Numbered from the stretch's first letter, positions 53,310-63,326 are shown. The stretch is 64,000 bases of DNA from Flavobacterium sp. 102 (GCF_003634615.1 NZ_RBKX01000001.1:3224001-3288000); one strand, 5' to 3'. Numbers and translations: made by a program. Notes: generated by a model not told the origin, from the letters alone.

Positions 53310-53335
53310 TCGACGGTAAACTTTTACGCTGTCGA
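53310..53335 (+). other. Hairpin in the trpG-trpD gap
   Basis: TCGAC-g-GTAAA (53310-53320) and TTTAC-gct-GTCGA (53323-53335) form two five-base stems in the only sizeable gap (73 bases) of the operon. There is no T tract, so a terminator is unlikely. It may slow processing or decay of the message. Confidence 0.5.
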
Positions 53336-53364
53336 TTGTCGGCAGTTCACTAAAACTAAGTATC

Positions 53365-54363
53365 ATGAAAACCATCTTAAACCGATTAATCAATCACGAA
53401 ACCCTAACTGCAGCAGAAGCCAAAACCGTTTTGGTTAACATCTCTTCAGGGCAATACAATCCGAGTCAAATTGCGTCATTCCTAACGGTTTATATGATGC
53501 GAAACATCACCATCGAAGAGCTTTCCGGCTTTCGCGAAGCACTATTAGAGCTTTGCATCGCCATTGACTTTTCTGCCTACAATACCATCGATTTGTGCGG
53601 AACCGGCGGCGATGGGAAAGATACCTTCAACATCTCAACTTTAGCGTCATTTGTCACAGCCGGTGCCGGAATTCAGGTTGCCAAACACGGTAACTACGGC
53701 GTTTCGTCTATTTCGGGATCAAGTAATGTTATGGAAACCTTGGGCGTAAAATTCAGTAACGAGAGCAGCTTTTTAACCAAATGCTTAGAAGAGGCGAATA
53801 TCGCAATCCTACACGCACCGTTATTCCATCCGGCGATGAAAAACGTTGGGCCGATTCGAAAAGAATTAGGCGTCAAAACCTTCTTTAACATGCTCGGACC
53901 CATGGTGAATCCATCATTTCCCAAAAACCAATTGGTGGGCGTTTTTAGTTTGGAACTCGCACGCATGTATGCTTATTTGTACCAAAACACTGCGGTTAAC
54001 TATTCAATTCTGCATGCTTTAGACGGCTATGATGAGATTTCGTTAACCGCTGAAGCTAAAATCATTACCAAATCTACGGAAAGTATGGTCAATGCTAATG
54101 ATTTCAACTTATCCAAACTAGCTTTCGAAGACATCAAAGGCGGAACTACCATCGAAAAATCAGCCCATATCTTTATGCAAATCATCTCAGGAAACGGTAC
54201 CGAAGCCCAGCAAAATGTGGTTTGTGCTAATGCCGCTCTGGCGATAGCAACGGTTGAAAACACCAGTCTTTTAAACGCTTTCGCAAAAGCTAAAGAAAGT
54301 TTACAGTCCGGAAAAGCCTTAGAGAAATTGCAAAAACTCCAACAAATCAGTCAAGCATCATGA
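53365..54363 (+). CDS. trpD: Anthranilate phosphoribosyltransferase
   Basis: Joins anthranilate to PRPP; 332 residues. Diagnostic CGTGGDGKDTFNISTLASFVTAGAGIQVAKHGNYGVSSISGSSNVMETLG is the PRPP/Mg site. HPAMKNVGPIRKELGVKTFFNMLGPMVNP follows. Its stop codon overlaps the trpC ATG by four bases (ATGA). Confidence 0.97.
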   Translation: MKTILNRLINHETLTAAEAKTVLVNISSGQYNPSQIASFLTVYMMRNITIEELSGFREALLELCIAIDFSAYNTIDLCGTGGDGKDTFNISTLASFVTAGAGIQVAKHGNYGVSSISGSSNVMETLGVKFSNESSFLTKCLEEANIAILHAPLFHPAMKNVGPIRKELGVKTFFNMLGPMVNPSFPKNQLVGVFSLELARMYAYLYQNTAVNYSILHALDGYDEISLTAEAKIITKSTESMVNANDFNLSKLAFEDIKGGTTIEKSAHIFMQIISGNGTEAQQNVVCANAALAIATVENTSLLNAFAKAKESLQSGKALEKLQKLQQISQAS

Positions 54364-55145
54364 ACCTACTAGAACAAATCATAACAAGCAAAAAAAGAGA
54401 AGTAGCTTTAAAGAAAAGTGTGATTTCTACCAATCAATTGGAGAATACGGCTTTATTCAATGCTAAAACCAATTCGTTAAGCAAATCAATCATTAACTTA
54501 CCTTTTGGAATTATCGCCGAACACAAACGCCGTTCACCTTCGAAAGCGACAATCAATCACAATTTGTCTGTGGAAGAAGTGGTAAAAGGCTATGAAAACG
54601 CCGGCGCAAGTGGGATTTCGGTTTTGACAGACAGTCAGTACTTTGGTGGATCTTTAGACGATTTACTTTTGGCGAAGGCCTCAGTAAACACACCGCTATT
54701 GCGCAAAGAATTCATCATCGATGAGTACCAAATTTTAGAAGCCAAAGCCAATGGTGCCGATGCTATTTTACTGATTGCCTCTGTTTTGACCAAAGCCGAA
54801 ATCAAATCATTATCAGAGTTTGCTCATTCTATTGCTTTGGAAGTACTATTGGAGGTACACAATCTGGAGGAATTGGAGAAAAGCATTATGCCGAGTCTTG
54901 ATATCATTGGCGTGAATAATAGAAATCTCAAGACATTCGAAGTGAGTTTGCAGACCAGCATTGATTTGGTTACCCAAATCCCAAATGACTTTGTTAAGAT
55001 TTCTGAAAGTGGTTTGACAACAACTGATGACATACGATTGCTAAAAAGCTACGGATTTCAAGGCTTTCTAATCGGAGAAAACTTTATGAAAACGGATGAT
55101 CCCGGTGCGGCTTTGGAACAATTCATCAATCAATTGAAAGCGTAA
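54360..55145 (+). CDS. trpC: Indole-3-glycerol phosphate synthase
   Basis: Ring closure to indole-3-glycerol phosphate; 261 residues, TIM barrel. LPFGIIAEHKRRSPSKATINH carries the catalytic Glu/Lys, LLRKEFIIDEYQILEAKANGADAILLIASVL and DIIGVNNRNLKTFEV are the later strands, and KISESGLTTTDDIRLLKSYGFQGFLIGENFMK ends the barrel. Not fused to TrpF, unlike in enteric bacteria. Overlaps trpD by four and trpF by one base. Confidence 0.97.
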   Translation: MNLLEQIITSKKREVALKKSVISTNQLENTALFNAKTNSLSKSIINLPFGIIAEHKRRSPSKATINHNLSVEEVVKGYENAGASGISVLTDSQYFGGSLDDLLLAKASVNTPLLRKEFIIDEYQILEAKANGADAILLIASVLTKAEIKSLSEFAHSIALEVLLEVHNLEELEKSIMPSLDIIGVNNRNLKTFEVSLQTSIDLVTQIPNDFVKISESGLTTTDDIRLLKSYGFQGFLIGENFMKTDDPGAALEQFINQLKA

Positions 55146-55777
55146 TGGAAACAAAAATCAAAATATGCGGCATGAAGTTTCCTGAAAACATTATGGAAAT
55201 AGCAGCAGTACAACCTGACTATTTAGGCTTTATTTTCTACGATAAATCGCCGAGAAACTTTGAAAATGAAATCCCTGAATTGAAAAAGGCGATCCAAAAA
55301 GTAGGCGTTTTCGTCAATGCTACTTTGGAATATATTATGGAAAAAGTTCACCAGAACAATTTGGATTTAGTACAATTACACGGTGAAGAAAGTCCGGAAC
55401 TTTGCCATCTATTACAACAAAGAAAGCTTAAAGTGATAAAATCGTTTAATGTAGACAACCAATTTAATTTTAATAGTTTAAGCATTTATTACAATTACTG
55501 CAACTACTTTTTATTCGACACCAAAGGCAAGTTATACGGAGGCAACGGAACCGCATTCGATTGGCGTATTTTGGAAAGGTATTATTTAAACAAGCCTTAC
55601 TTTCTCAGTGGCGGCATTGGTCAAGAAAGCCTAAGCGATTTAAAAACATTCTTCCAAAAAGACTATGCTAAGAAATGCCTAGCCATCGACCTCAACAGTC
55701 GATTCGAGATTGAACCCGGATTAAAAGAATCGATAGCTCTAAAAACATTCATTCAAAATTTAAAACAACAACCATGA
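55145..55777 (+). CDS. trpF: Phosphoribosylanthranilate isomerase
   Basis: Amadori rearrangement of phosphoribosylanthranilate; 210 residues. [36 protein letters not shown] opens the barrel with the catalytic Cys, [35 protein letters not shown] follows, and the [19 protein letters not shown] segment holds the catalytic Asp. The C-terminal SGGIGQE and [13 protein letters not shown] match the family. Overlaps trpB by four bases. Confidence 0.96.
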   Translation: METKIKICGMKFPENIMEIAAVQPDYLGFIFYDKSPRNFENEIPELKKAIQKVGVFVNATLEYIMEKVHQNNLDLVQLHGEESPELCHLLQQRKLKVIKSFNVDNQFNFNSLSIYYNYCNYFLFDTKGKLYGGNGTAFDWRILERYYLNKPYFLSGGIGQESLSDLKTFFQKDYAKKCLAIDLNSRFEIEPGLKESIALKTFIQNLKQQP

Positions 55778-56961
55778 AATCAAGATACAGTGTCAACGAA
55801 AAAGGCTTCTACGGCGAATTTGGCGGTGCTTTTATCCCCGAAATGCTCTACCCAAATGTGGAAAAATTGCGCCGGCAGTATTTAAAAATCTCATCCGAAC
55901 CTTCTTTTCAAGACGAATTTAAAGCACTTCTAAAGGATTATGTCGGTCGCCCTACTCCGTTATACTATGCTGAGCGACTTTCGGGACAATTCGGCGCTAA
56001 AATCTACCTTAAACGCGAAGACTTGTGTCACACCGGCGCACACAAAATCAACAACACGATAGGACAAATCATTTTAGCCAAGCGATTGGGCAAAACCCGA
56101 ATTATAGCCGAAACCGGCGCGGGCCAACACGGCGTTGCCACGGCAACGGTTTGTGCGTTAATGGACTTGCGATGTATTGTGTATATGGGAGAAGTCGATA
56201 TCGAACGCCAAGCACCGAATGTGGCGCGCATGAAAATGCTCGGCGCCGAAGTTCGTCCGGCGAGTTCCGGGTCTAAAACCCTGAAAGACGCTACCAATGA
56301 AGCCATTCGCGATTGGATTAGCAATCCCGAAGATACGTTTTATATTATCGGTTCTGTAGTTGGCCCACATCCTTATCCCGACATGGTCGCGCGGTTCCAA
56401 AGCGTGATTTCAGAAGAGATTAAAAGTCAGTTACTCGAAAAAGAAAACCGTAAAAACCCTGATTACATCATCGCCTGTATTGGAGGCGGAAGCAATGCTG
56501 CCGGGGCTTTCTATCACTTTTTAGATGAAAAAAGCGTAAAGTTGATTGCCGTGGAAGCTGCCGGAAAAGGTGTTGATTCCGGCGAAAGTGCCGCTACTTC
56601 AGTCTTGGGCAAAATAGGCATTATTCACGGAAGCAAGACTTTGTTGATGCAAACGAATGATGGCCAAATCACCGAACCCTACTCTATTTCAGCGGGATTG
56701 GATTATCCCGGCGTTGGCCCGATGCACGCTAATTTGCACCAAACCCAAAGAGCAGAATTTATTGCCATTACTGACGATGAAGCGATGCAAGCCGGAATCG
56801 AATTAGCCCAAACCGAAGGCATCATTCCGGCGATAGAAAGCGCTCATGCTTTTGCCGTTTTGAAGCATAAAAAATTCCTACCAAATGATGTGGTGGTTAT
56901 CAATTTATCCGGTCGTGGCGACAAAGACTTGAATACTTATATTAACTATTTTAAATTGTAG
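55774..56961 (+). CDS. trpB: Tryptophan synthase beta chain
   Basis: PLP enzyme condensing indole and serine; 395 residues. The PLP lysine is in [20 protein letters not shown] (HK), [28 protein letters not shown] is next, and [15 protein letters not shown] is the phosphate-binding loop. Ends [12 protein letters not shown]. Classic TrpB1 type, always paired with TrpA. Two bases separate its stop codon from the trpA start. Confidence 0.98.
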   Translation: MKSRYSVNEKGFYGEFGGAFIPEMLYPNVEKLRRQYLKISSEPSFQDEFKALLKDYVGRPTPLYYAERLSGQFGAKIYLKREDLCHTGAHKINNTIGQIILAKRLGKTRIIAETGAGQHGVATATVCALMDLRCIVYMGEVDIERQAPNVARMKMLGAEVRPASSGSKTLKDATNEAIRDWISNPEDTFYIIGSVVGPHPYPDMVARFQSVISEEIKSQLLEKENRKNPDYIIACIGGGSNAAGAFYHFLDEKSVKLIAVEAAGKGVDSGESAATSVLGKIGIIHGSKTLLMQTNDGQITEPYSISAGLDYPGVGPMHANLHQTQRAEFIAITDDEAMQAGIELAQTEGIIPAIESAHAFAVLKHKKFLPNDVVVINLSGRGDKDLNTYINYFKL

Positions 56962-56963
56962 AA

Positions 56964-57725
56964 ATGAATCGTATCCAACATAAATTATCAAACGAAAAAA
57001 AAATACTATCTATCTATTTTACAGCAGGATTTCCTATGTTAAACGATACTAAAAGTTTAATAGAGAAATTAGCTAAAAACAACGTTGACATGATAGAAAT
57101 CGGACTGCCTTTCAGCGATTCTTTAGCCGATGGTCCTACCATACAAGCAAGCTCTACGCAAGCATTAAAAAATGGCATGACAACAACTATTCTTTTTGAG
57201 CAATTAAAAGACATCCGAAGCACGATTGATATCCCGCTGATCATTATGGGTTATTTTAATCCCATGCTACAATTTGGCGTAGAACATTTCTTGAAAAACT
57301 GTCAAGAAACCGGTATCGATGGTTTAATCATCCCTGATTTACCGCTTGAAATCTACCTTTCAGAATACAAAGAACTGTTTGACGCCTATGGCATTGCAAT
57401 GATTTTCTTGATTACACCACAAACTTCTGAGGAAAGAATTCGATTGATCGATGCCAATTCGAATTCGTTTATCTACATGGTCAGCAGTGCGAGTGTAACG
57501 GGAAGCAGAGATAGTTTTGACAAAAATCAGCTCGCGTATTTTGAGAGAATTGCGGCTATGAAGTTGAAAAATCCTCAAATTATCGGATTCGGAATTAGCA
57601 ATAAAAGGACGTCTGAACAAGCTATTAAGCATCAAAAAGGCGCCATTATCGGAAGCAGTTTTATACAATATATCTCGGAAAACGGAATTAACAATATTGA
57701 AAATTTCATCCGAAATATACTTTAG
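56964..57725 (+). CDS. trpA: Tryptophan synthase alpha chain
   Basis: Cleaves indole-3-glycerol phosphate to indole for TrpB; 253 residues, TIM barrel. Catalytic Glu and Asp lie in NVDMIEIGLPFSDSLADGPTIQASSTQAL; this has Ser where most homologues have Pro in FSDP. GYFNPMLQFGVEHFLKNCQETGIDGLIIPDLPLE, VSSASVTGSR and GFGISNKRTSEQA complete the barrel. Last gene of the operon. Confidence 0.96.
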   Translation: MNRIQHKLSNEKKILSIYFTAGFPMLNDTKSLIEKLAKNNVDMIEIGLPFSDSLADGPTIQASSTQALKNGMTTTILFEQLKDIRSTIDIPLIIMGYFNPMLQFGVEHFLKNCQETGIDGLIIPDLPLEIYLSEYKELFDAYGIAMIFLITPQTSEERIRLIDANSNSFIYMVSSASVTGSRDSFDKNQLAYFERIAAMKLKNPQIIGFGISNKRTSEQAIKHQKGAIIGSSFIQYISENGINNIENFIRNIL

Positions 57726-57853
57726 ATAAATAATCATATAGCTCTGAAAAACAATTTTTTAAATAGTCAGCATAGATTTTACTTATAATGGCTTATTTGA
57801 AACTACCACCGCCCTACTTATTAAGCTAATCACTTAGTTATTAACAATTTGTA

Positions 57854-57882
57854 TTGTTTCTGAAAACAATTTGCTAAATTTG
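57854..57882 (+). promoter_or_regulatory. Promoter of the 116-residue protein gene
   Basis: TTG (57854-57856) and TAAATTTG (57875-57882), 18-base spacer. The gene ATG at 57923 follows after 40 bases. Confidence 0.65.
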
Positions 57883-57922
57883 ATTTAATACTGTCAAAAA
57901 CAACCAACAAAACCAAATTATC

Positions 57923-58273
57923 ATGGGACTATTTAACAACCGAGAAAAGAAACTCATTGAGGAACTTCACCAAAAAAGCGAAAGCCACCACAAAGAGATC
58001 AGCAAAGAAATTGAGGACCTGTTAGAAGACCTAACTACTGAGTATGACGAGAACCAAGAAGTAGTAAGTGAGTTCTCTTATTTTGTAGAAGAACTGCAAA
58101 CCAAGTTAAGCCCGGAAGATGCGCAACGACTCCAAGACTTCACCTCTCGCCTAACGAAAGTAAAGCGATGCGCTAAGAAAGGCGTTGAAGCCATGCGCGA
58201 ACTAGCACGAGACCAACGAAAGATTAGCCGGGAAACCAGTTTAGAATATCAAGAATATTATTATATGCGATAA
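57923..58273 (+). CDS. Small charged helical protein of unknown function
   Basis: A 116-residue protein, almost wholly helical and highly charged: MGLFNNREKKLIEELHQKSESHHKEISKEIEDLLEDLTTEYDENQEVVSEFSYFVEELQTKLSPEDAQRLQDFTSRLTKVKRCAKKGVEAMRELARDQRKISRETSLEYQEYYYMR. The first 70 residues suit a coiled coil, the middle KVKRCAKKG is basic, and there is one Cys. No signal peptide or membrane segment. I do not recognise a family. It has its own promoter and terminator. Confidence 0.65.
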   Translation: MGLFNNREKKLIEELHQKSESHHKEISKEIEDLLEDLTTEYDENQEVVSEFSYFVEELQTKLSPEDAQRLQDFTSRLTKVKRCAKKGVEAMRELARDQRKISRETSLEYQEYYYMR

Positions 58274-58276
58274 TGT

Positions 58277-58305
58277 AAAGCCTCTTTTTTAAGGGGCTTT
58301 TTTTC
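58277..58305 (+). terminator. Terminator of the 116-residue protein gene
   Basis: AAAGCC (58277-58282) with GGCTTT (58295-58300) plus further pairing in CTTTTTTAAG, followed by a T tract to 58304. It starts four bases after the stop codon. Confidence 0.8.
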
Positions 58306-58330
58306 TTTTGGTTTGCTTGTAGGTTGGGTT

Positions 58331-58364
58331 TTGTAGTGATTTTGTACTCTTTTTTATATATTTG
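58331..58364 (+). promoter_or_regulatory. Promoter-like block upstream of the SRPBCC gene
   Basis: TTG (58331-58333) and TATATTTG (58357-58364) with a 23-base spacer. The element sits in a TTTTTATATATTTGA block that also occurs upstream of 31506 and 60475. The ATG (58549) is far away, so a second promoter may exist. Confidence 0.45.
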
Positions 58365-58548
58365 ATATGGGAGAAAGTAAGCTTCTTGCCTGCATATTGA
58401 TAATGAAAAGGTAGATATATCTGTAAGCTATTTAAACATCACTTTACAGAAAGACCTTGCAGGCATTTGGCAGACTGCGGAAAACAACATAAGTTAATAA
58501 ATATGGAAATATCGAACTGATTTAAACTTTTTAAAAATAAAGGAAGCC

Positions 58549-59007
58549 ATGCAAAAATTACAATTTAAAAAAGAAATAAACGCATCAGCTCAAAAAGTAT
58601 ATGAAACGATGCTGGGCTTAAAGAACAAAGCCACTTACGAATATTGGACAGCAACTTTTAACCCTACTTCCAGTTACGAGGGTAGCTGGAACAAAGGAAG
58701 CAAAATACTTTTTGTGGGGACAGATGAAAATGGTAAAAAAGGAGGAATGGTTTCTGAAATTGTAGAACACAAGCCTGCCCATTTTATTTCCATTCGGCAT
58801 TACGGATTTTTGGACGGAGATACCGAAGTAACCACAGGTGAACAAGTAGAAAAATGGGCAGGCGGACACGAAAATTACAGCTTTCACGAACATAATGGCA
58901 TTACAACAATTACTGTGGAGATGGATAGTATTGATGACTATTTGGAGTACTTCAATAACACTTATCCAAAAGCATTGGAAAAATTAAAAGAAATTTCAGA
59001 ACAGTAA
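58549..59007 (+). CDS. SRPBCC-domain protein (AHSA1-like)
   Basis: A 152-residue START/SRPBCC fold protein: LQFKKEINASAQKVYETMLGLKNKATYEYWTATFNPTSSYEGSWNKGSKILFVGTDENGKKGGMVSEIVEHKPAHFISIRHYGFLDGDTEV is the usual AHSA1-like hydrophobic-pocket fold. Ligand unknown. It is followed by a GCTAAC-type motif at 59041, as at three other accessory genes. No signal peptide. Confidence 0.85.
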   Translation: MQKLQFKKEINASAQKVYETMLGLKNKATYEYWTATFNPTSSYEGSWNKGSKILFVGTDENGKKGGMVSEIVEHKPAHFISIRHYGFLDGDTEVTTGEQVEKWAGGHENYSFHEHNGITTITVEMDSIDDYLEYFNNTYPKALEKLKEISEQ

Positions 59008-59040
59008 AAAGAACAATTGATACTGATAATAAAACTACAC

Positions 59041-59066
59041 CTAACAGCCGTTCGCAAGCAACTGTT
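59041..59066. repeat. Copy C of the CTAACAGCCGTT 3-prime motif
   Basis: CTAACAGCCGTTCGCAAGCA begins 33 bases after the SRPBCC stop codon and matches GCTAACAGCCGTTTGCAGCA at 32076 closely, followed by the same ACTG. Confidence 0.5.
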
Positions 59067-59118
59067 CCAACCTTTCATCCATCAACAACCTTAAACCCAA
59101 ACTTAACTCACAACAAAA

Positions 59119-60102
59119 ATGACACTTAAAATGCGACATATAATCATAGCGTTGTTTTTTTCGCTTTTCGGCACTATTTTGTTTGCACAAAATTCTCAGA
59201 CAGACTACATCAAGAAAGACAGTATAATTATTATTGAAAAACAGCCCGATAAAGGATTTTACAACGATTATATTCTATTTATTCCGAAAGGAACTAAACT
59301 GAACAAAAAGACATTCCTACTTGTAGAACCTAACAACACGGGTAAATTAACAGACAGCATTGAAATTCATAAAAAACATGCTATCGACTTAGCCTCTGTA
59401 AGTTCCGTAGGGAATAATATCTCTACTGAGTTAAGAATACCTTTACTCGTCCCCATTTTTCCAAGACCGGCATCAAAACCATTGACTTATACCCACGCCT
59501 TAGACAGAGATGTTATACTAGAACAATCAACCAATTTGAAACGACTCGACTTGCAGTTGTTGGAAATGATAAATGATTCCAAAAAAGTTTTAAAGGCATT
59601 GCAAATTGAAGTAGAAGATAAATTTTTTATGAGCGGTTTTTCAGCTTCTGCGACTTTTACCAATCGTTTTTCATTTTTACATCCTAACAAAATACAAGCA
59701 TTAGCCATCGGTGGGTTTAACGGAGAACTAATGCTTCCGCAAAATGAAATCAACGGCAATAAACTCAACTATCCGCTGGGAACGAATGATTATGAAAAAA
59801 TAGTCCAGCAAAAATTTGACTTTAAAACCTACCAATCAATTCCTCAAATGATCTACATGGGTGCATTAGATGATAACGATGCGGTGCAATTTGATGATGC
59901 ATACAGCAAAAAAGAACGAAAAATAATCAATGACAACATCGGGGCAACCGTACAAAAAAGATATGTAGCCTGTCAAGATTTCTATTTGAAGTCTAACATC
60001 AATGTCACCTTTAAAACATATGAAAATGTGGGACACTGGACTACCTCAAATATGAATCTGGAAGTTATTAAATTCTTCTTAGGCCAAATGAATGCAAAAT
60101 AG
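59119..60102 (+). CDS. Secreted alpha/beta hydrolase (esterase-like)
   Basis: A 327-residue protein with signal peptide MTLKMRHIIIALFFSLFGTILFAQ (M5 is also a possible start). The hydrolase core has GFSASATFTNRFSFLHPNKIQALAIGGFNGELMLP (nucleophile elbow GFSAS), the acid in MGALDDNDAVQF and the His in ENVGHWT. It resembles PHB-depolymerase/esterase-like secreted hydrolases. Substrate unknown. Followed 9 bases later by a GCTAAC-type motif. Confidence 0.82.
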   Translation: MTLKMRHIIIALFFSLFGTILFAQNSQTDYIKKDSIIIIEKQPDKGFYNDYILFIPKGTKLNKKTFLLVEPNNTGKLTDSIEIHKKHAIDLASVSSVGNNISTELRIPLLVPIFPRPASKPLTYTHALDRDVILEQSTNLKRLDLQLLEMINDSKKVLKALQIEVEDKFFMSGFSASATFTNRFSFLHPNKIQALAIGGFNGELMLPQNEINGNKLNYPLGTNDYEKIVQQKFDFKTYQSIPQMIYMGALDDNDAVQFDDAYSKKERKIINDNIGATVQKRYVACQDFYLKSNINVTFKTYENVGHWTTSNMNLEVIKFFLGQMNAK

Positions 60103-60474
60103 AAAACTACCGCTAACCACAGTTTCAAGTAATAACCCATTCTGTCTTCCTAAACCAAAAAAACTACTACCTAGAAGTTTAACTATCTCTAGAATTGAAT
60201 AACATCCTACTACTTCATCCCCGGAAAGGTTTTAATCTTCACCCGAAAAGTATTTTTGTAATTTCAACAAGCTTTTTCACTCAAAATCCTCTAACACCAA
60301 AGTGAGCCTCTTTCCCATCACTTCCAATCTCCTTCCCACAACTCTCCTAACAACATTCATTTTAAGTTAATTTTTTGATGAAATAACTCTCTTTTTATAT
60401 ATTTGAAAAATAGATAATTTTTAAAAAAAAGCAGAATTCAAGTACACAATCAACTCAAATACAGTCATAAAATA
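60103..60474. other. Gene-free stretch with motif D and a promoter-like block
   Basis: About 372 bases. GCTAACCACAGTTTCAAG (from 60112) is the fourth copy of the post-gene motif, though weaker. The remaining stretch to 60370 is AT-rich with no trusted frame or hairpin. The promoter-like block sits at its end. Confidence 0.5.
60375..60405 (+). promoter_or_regulatory. Promoter upstream of the secreted repeat-protein cluster
   Basis: TTG (60375-60377) and TATATTTG (60398-60405), 20-base spacer. The -7 is inside TTTTTATATATTTGA, the same block as before 31506 and 58549. ATG at 60475 follows after about 70 bases. Confidence 0.6.
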
Positions 60475-61905
60475 ATGAAATCAAGAAATCTATTAAAACT
60501 GTCACTTTTGTTTATTGGAATCTTATTATCCGGTAACTTCATTTTTGCGCAAACCAAGACAGAAAAAGAAACTTTAAGCATTGATACGGACCATGCTGCT
60601 ATAACCATGGAAGCTAAAAAAGTTGGTTCTTATCTAGAAGTAAGAGTGTATAACAATCACAATATTACTTATAACATAACCTTTTCTACTGAGGTAACCT
60701 TAAGAGGAAACAAAGGTGAGATAACGAAAACACTCCAAACATCCGGCGAAGTAGCACCTAACAAAAGTAATTATGCTTATGCCCATATTGGCGAAGCTGA
60801 TCCGGCCACTACTACTTATTTCTCCTTAGAAAATGCTAGAAATATTAATTTCTCCGCAAAACCCATCAATACACAAGCAGCGCAAGAAAGCACCACTAAC
60901 AATCATCAAAACACTAACACCACCACCACAGCCAACAGCGACCCAAGACCCGGAGCCAATGCATCAGTACAAGAACTGGCCGCCTGGCAAAAAAGACAAT
61001 ATGCTAACACCTCCAGAACTTCAAACAATACAAGTCAAAATAATTATACTAGTAACAACACTGCTACATCTACCCAAAACACCTCAAACAACGGAGTAAC
61101 CCAAGCAGACCTTAATGATTTATTAGAACGAAACAGACAAGAAAGCAACAGAATTTTAGGCCTGTCTCCCTCTACTGCCAATAAAACAGCAGAACAAACA
61201 GCCGGTGACGGAATAATGGGAATAGCTGATGCCTGGGTCAAATCTCGACAAGAACGAGAAGAACGGGAAGAACGTGAAGAAGAAAAAAAACGCATAAGAG
61301 CAGAAAACGAAAGAATTGAAAGAGATGAAAGGCTAAGAAAAATCAGCAACCGAAGTATCATTATCAATAAATACCAACCCAAAGAAATCCCACTATCTTC
61401 CAGGGAAAAAGCTCCTAAGCTCTTTTACTTTATCTATGCCTTTGATAACGCTAATTTAAACCAAGAATATGGTGCCGCGGTTTATGTGTCTAACGTATTC
61501 GAAATAGGCACTTTTAATGATGGAACCAGAGCTTATACCTCAACCGTCAAAAAAGAAATTGAATTCCTAACCAAATACACCGAAACACTACATGGTTATT
61601 ATTACACCGCCGATGAAGCCGAGAAGCTCCGTCAGTCTTTTATTTCTTTGCTGCAAGATAATGGTGTAGCCATTTACAATATTAGCTACAAAGGAAAGCC
61701 AAGCACTAAAAAAGACAATGCAAACTCGGAAACCAATAAAAAACCCGACTCCAAATATGGAAAATCCATTATTATAAACGACCAAAATTTAGCTCCGGCA
61801 AAAATAAACACTTCTAAACCAACAGAAGTACCAAAAAGAAACATCGAAAAAGCAGAAGAAGAAAAGAAAAAAAGCAAATACGGTAAAACCATTAAAATAG
61901 AGTAA
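60475..61905 (+). CDS. Large secreted protein of unknown function
   Basis: A 476-residue protein with signal peptide MKSRNLLKLSLLFIGILLSGNFIFAQ. The first part (about 27-140) resembles a beta-sandwich (ITMEAKKVGSYLEVRVYNNHNITYNITFSTEVTLRGNKGEI). It is followed by a low-complexity Asn/Thr/Gln linker (about 140-235), a charged helix rich in Glu and Arg (about 255-290), and a C-terminal domain (about 305-410, with FIYAFDNANLNQEYGAAVYVSNVFEIGTF). The tail has SKYGKSI and SKYGKTI as a short repeat. No known family recognised. Two bases separate it from the Sel1 gene, so they are one operon. Confidence 0.7.
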   Translation: MKSRNLLKLSLLFIGILLSGNFIFAQTKTEKETLSIDTDHAAITMEAKKVGSYLEVRVYNNHNITYNITFSTEVTLRGNKGEITKTLQTSGEVAPNKSNYAYAHIGEADPATTTYFSLENARNINFSAKPINTQAAQESTTNNHQNTNTTTTANSDPRPGANASVQELAAWQKRQYANTSRTSNNTSQNNYTSNNTATSTQNTSNNGVTQADLNDLLERNRQESNRILGLSPSTANKTAEQTAGDGIMGIADAWVKSRQEREEREEREEEKKRIRAENERIERDERLRKISNRSIIINKYQPKEIPLSSREKAPKLFYFIYAFDNANLNQEYGAAVYVSNVFEIGTFNDGTRAYTSTVKKEIEFLTKYTETLHGYYYTADEAEKLRQSFISLLQDNGVAIYNISYKGKPSTKKDNANSETNKKPDSKYGKSIIINDQNLAPAKINTSKPTEVPKRNIEKAEEEKKKSKYGKTIKIE

Positions 61906-61907
61906 TC

Positions 61908-63299
61908 ATGAAACAATTAATTATATTTTTTTTAGTTTGTTGCAATCTAGTAACTTTCGCTCAAGGCGGTGCTCTGGCAGACCTTAAATTTGAAGAAGTC
62001 GAAATAGCCTTCAACAAACAAGATTATGAAACCACAATTAAAAAACTAGATGAGTTTGATAAGGTTTTTGGCTCGGTTACTTCAAAGTCTTTGTATTTGA
62101 GAATTGTTTCGCAGGACATCATACACGATTATTATGATATTAAATCTCCAATTCTTATAAATCTCAGTAAAAATACGAATGCTTATTTAAAAGCGTTTCA
62201 GGACGGCGAATTAGACGATAGGTATAGAGAGGTTTATGCGATATCTGAAAGAGTGAGTAAAGCTTTAGAAGTAAAAAAATGGAAAGAAGCTTCTGAATAT
62301 TTAAAAGGTGTGAACGCGTATGACAGGAAAGCCTATGACGAAGCCATTAACTGGTTTAAAAAAGCAGAGCTAAACGGAAACCTTGCTGCAAAACATCATA
62401 TTGGTTTAATTCAGTACACTCAAAAAAACGAAAAGGAAGCAATTGAGTACTACTATAAAGCTGCCAATGCTGGATACACGCCTGCAATGAGGATTATAGC
62501 TCGTATTTTAAATAGAGGAATTGATGGCATTCTAGTTAAAAGCCAAAGAGAATCATTAGAATGGTTTTTAAAAGCCGCTGAGAATGGCGATTCGGAAGCA
62601 AATTATTACGTAGGGGCAATGTACTATTATGGCGAAGGTGCTGAAATTAATAAACCAGAAGCTTATAAATGGTATTTAAAGGCAACCTATAAGGGTAATG
62701 CTGACGCAATGGAAGCGATTGCAATGCAATATCATTCAGGCCAAGGAGTAACTCAGGATTTTGAAAAAGCTATGTATTGGTATAAAAAAGCACTAGATAA
62801 AGGTAAAACGCCTTACAATAATATTGGTGCACTTTACTATAGTGGTAGCGGCGTTTCTAAAGATTATGCTGTAGCATTAAGTTGGTATGCAAAAGCGGCA
62901 AACGCTGGCGACATGAGAGCATCAAATAATGTTGGGGAAATGTATTTAAATGGAGAAGGTGTTGAAAAAAATTATGACGAAGCGTTGAATTGGTTTAAAA
63001 AAGCACTTGAGAGCAACTCAACGGAACATAAGGAAAGAGCTAAAAAAGGAATAGGAACCTGTTATTATGAACTTGGGAATGATTTTTTTAATAAGCATGA
63101 TTATACAAACGCCCTTGAGAATTATAAAAATGCTTTTTCATATGATAAAATAAGTGCTAAATATAAAATTGCCGAAATGTATCGTAATGGTTTTGGCGTT
63201 GAAAAAAATAAAAAGACCGCAAAAGAATGGGAAAATAAAATGGGTACAAAAATGGAAATGACAAATTCTTTAATGGAGAGCCTAATTAAAAAAGATTAA
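61908..63299 (+). CDS. Secreted Sel1-repeat protein
   Basis: A 463-residue protein with signal peptide MKQLIIFFLVCCNLVTFAQ, an N-terminal domain (about 20-130, beginning GALADLKFEEVEIAFNKQDYETTIKKLDEFDKVFG) and at least five Sel1/TPR-like repeats of about 36 residues (ANYYVGAMYYYGEGAEINKPEAYKWYLKATYKGNADA and similar). Sel1 repeats form a scaffold for protein binding. The N-terminal domain is shared with the following protein, but the repeats are not. Same operon as the gene before. Confidence 0.85.
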   Translation: MKQLIIFFLVCCNLVTFAQGGALADLKFEEVEIAFNKQDYETTIKKLDEFDKVFGSVTSKSLYLRIVSQDIIHDYYDIKSPILINLSKNTNAYLKAFQDGELDDRYREVYAISERVSKALEVKKWKEASEYLKGVNAYDRKAYDEAINWFKKAELNGNLAAKHHIGLIQYTQKNEKEAIEYYYKAANAGYTPAMRIIARILNRGIDGILVKSQRESLEWFLKAAENGDSEANYYVGAMYYYGEGAEINKPEAYKWYLKATYKGNADAMEAIAMQYHSGQGVTQDFEKAMYWYKKALDKGKTPYNNIGALYYSGSGVSKDYAVALSWYAKAANAGDMRASNNVGEMYLNGEGVEKNYDEALNWFKKALESNSTEHKERAKKGIGTCYYELGNDFFNKHDYTNALENYKNAFSYDKISAKYKIAEMYRNGFGVEKNKKTAKEWENKMGTKMEMTNSLMESLIKKD

Positions 63300-63326
63300 A
63301 TTTCGGTATACCTTTAAAATTAAATC

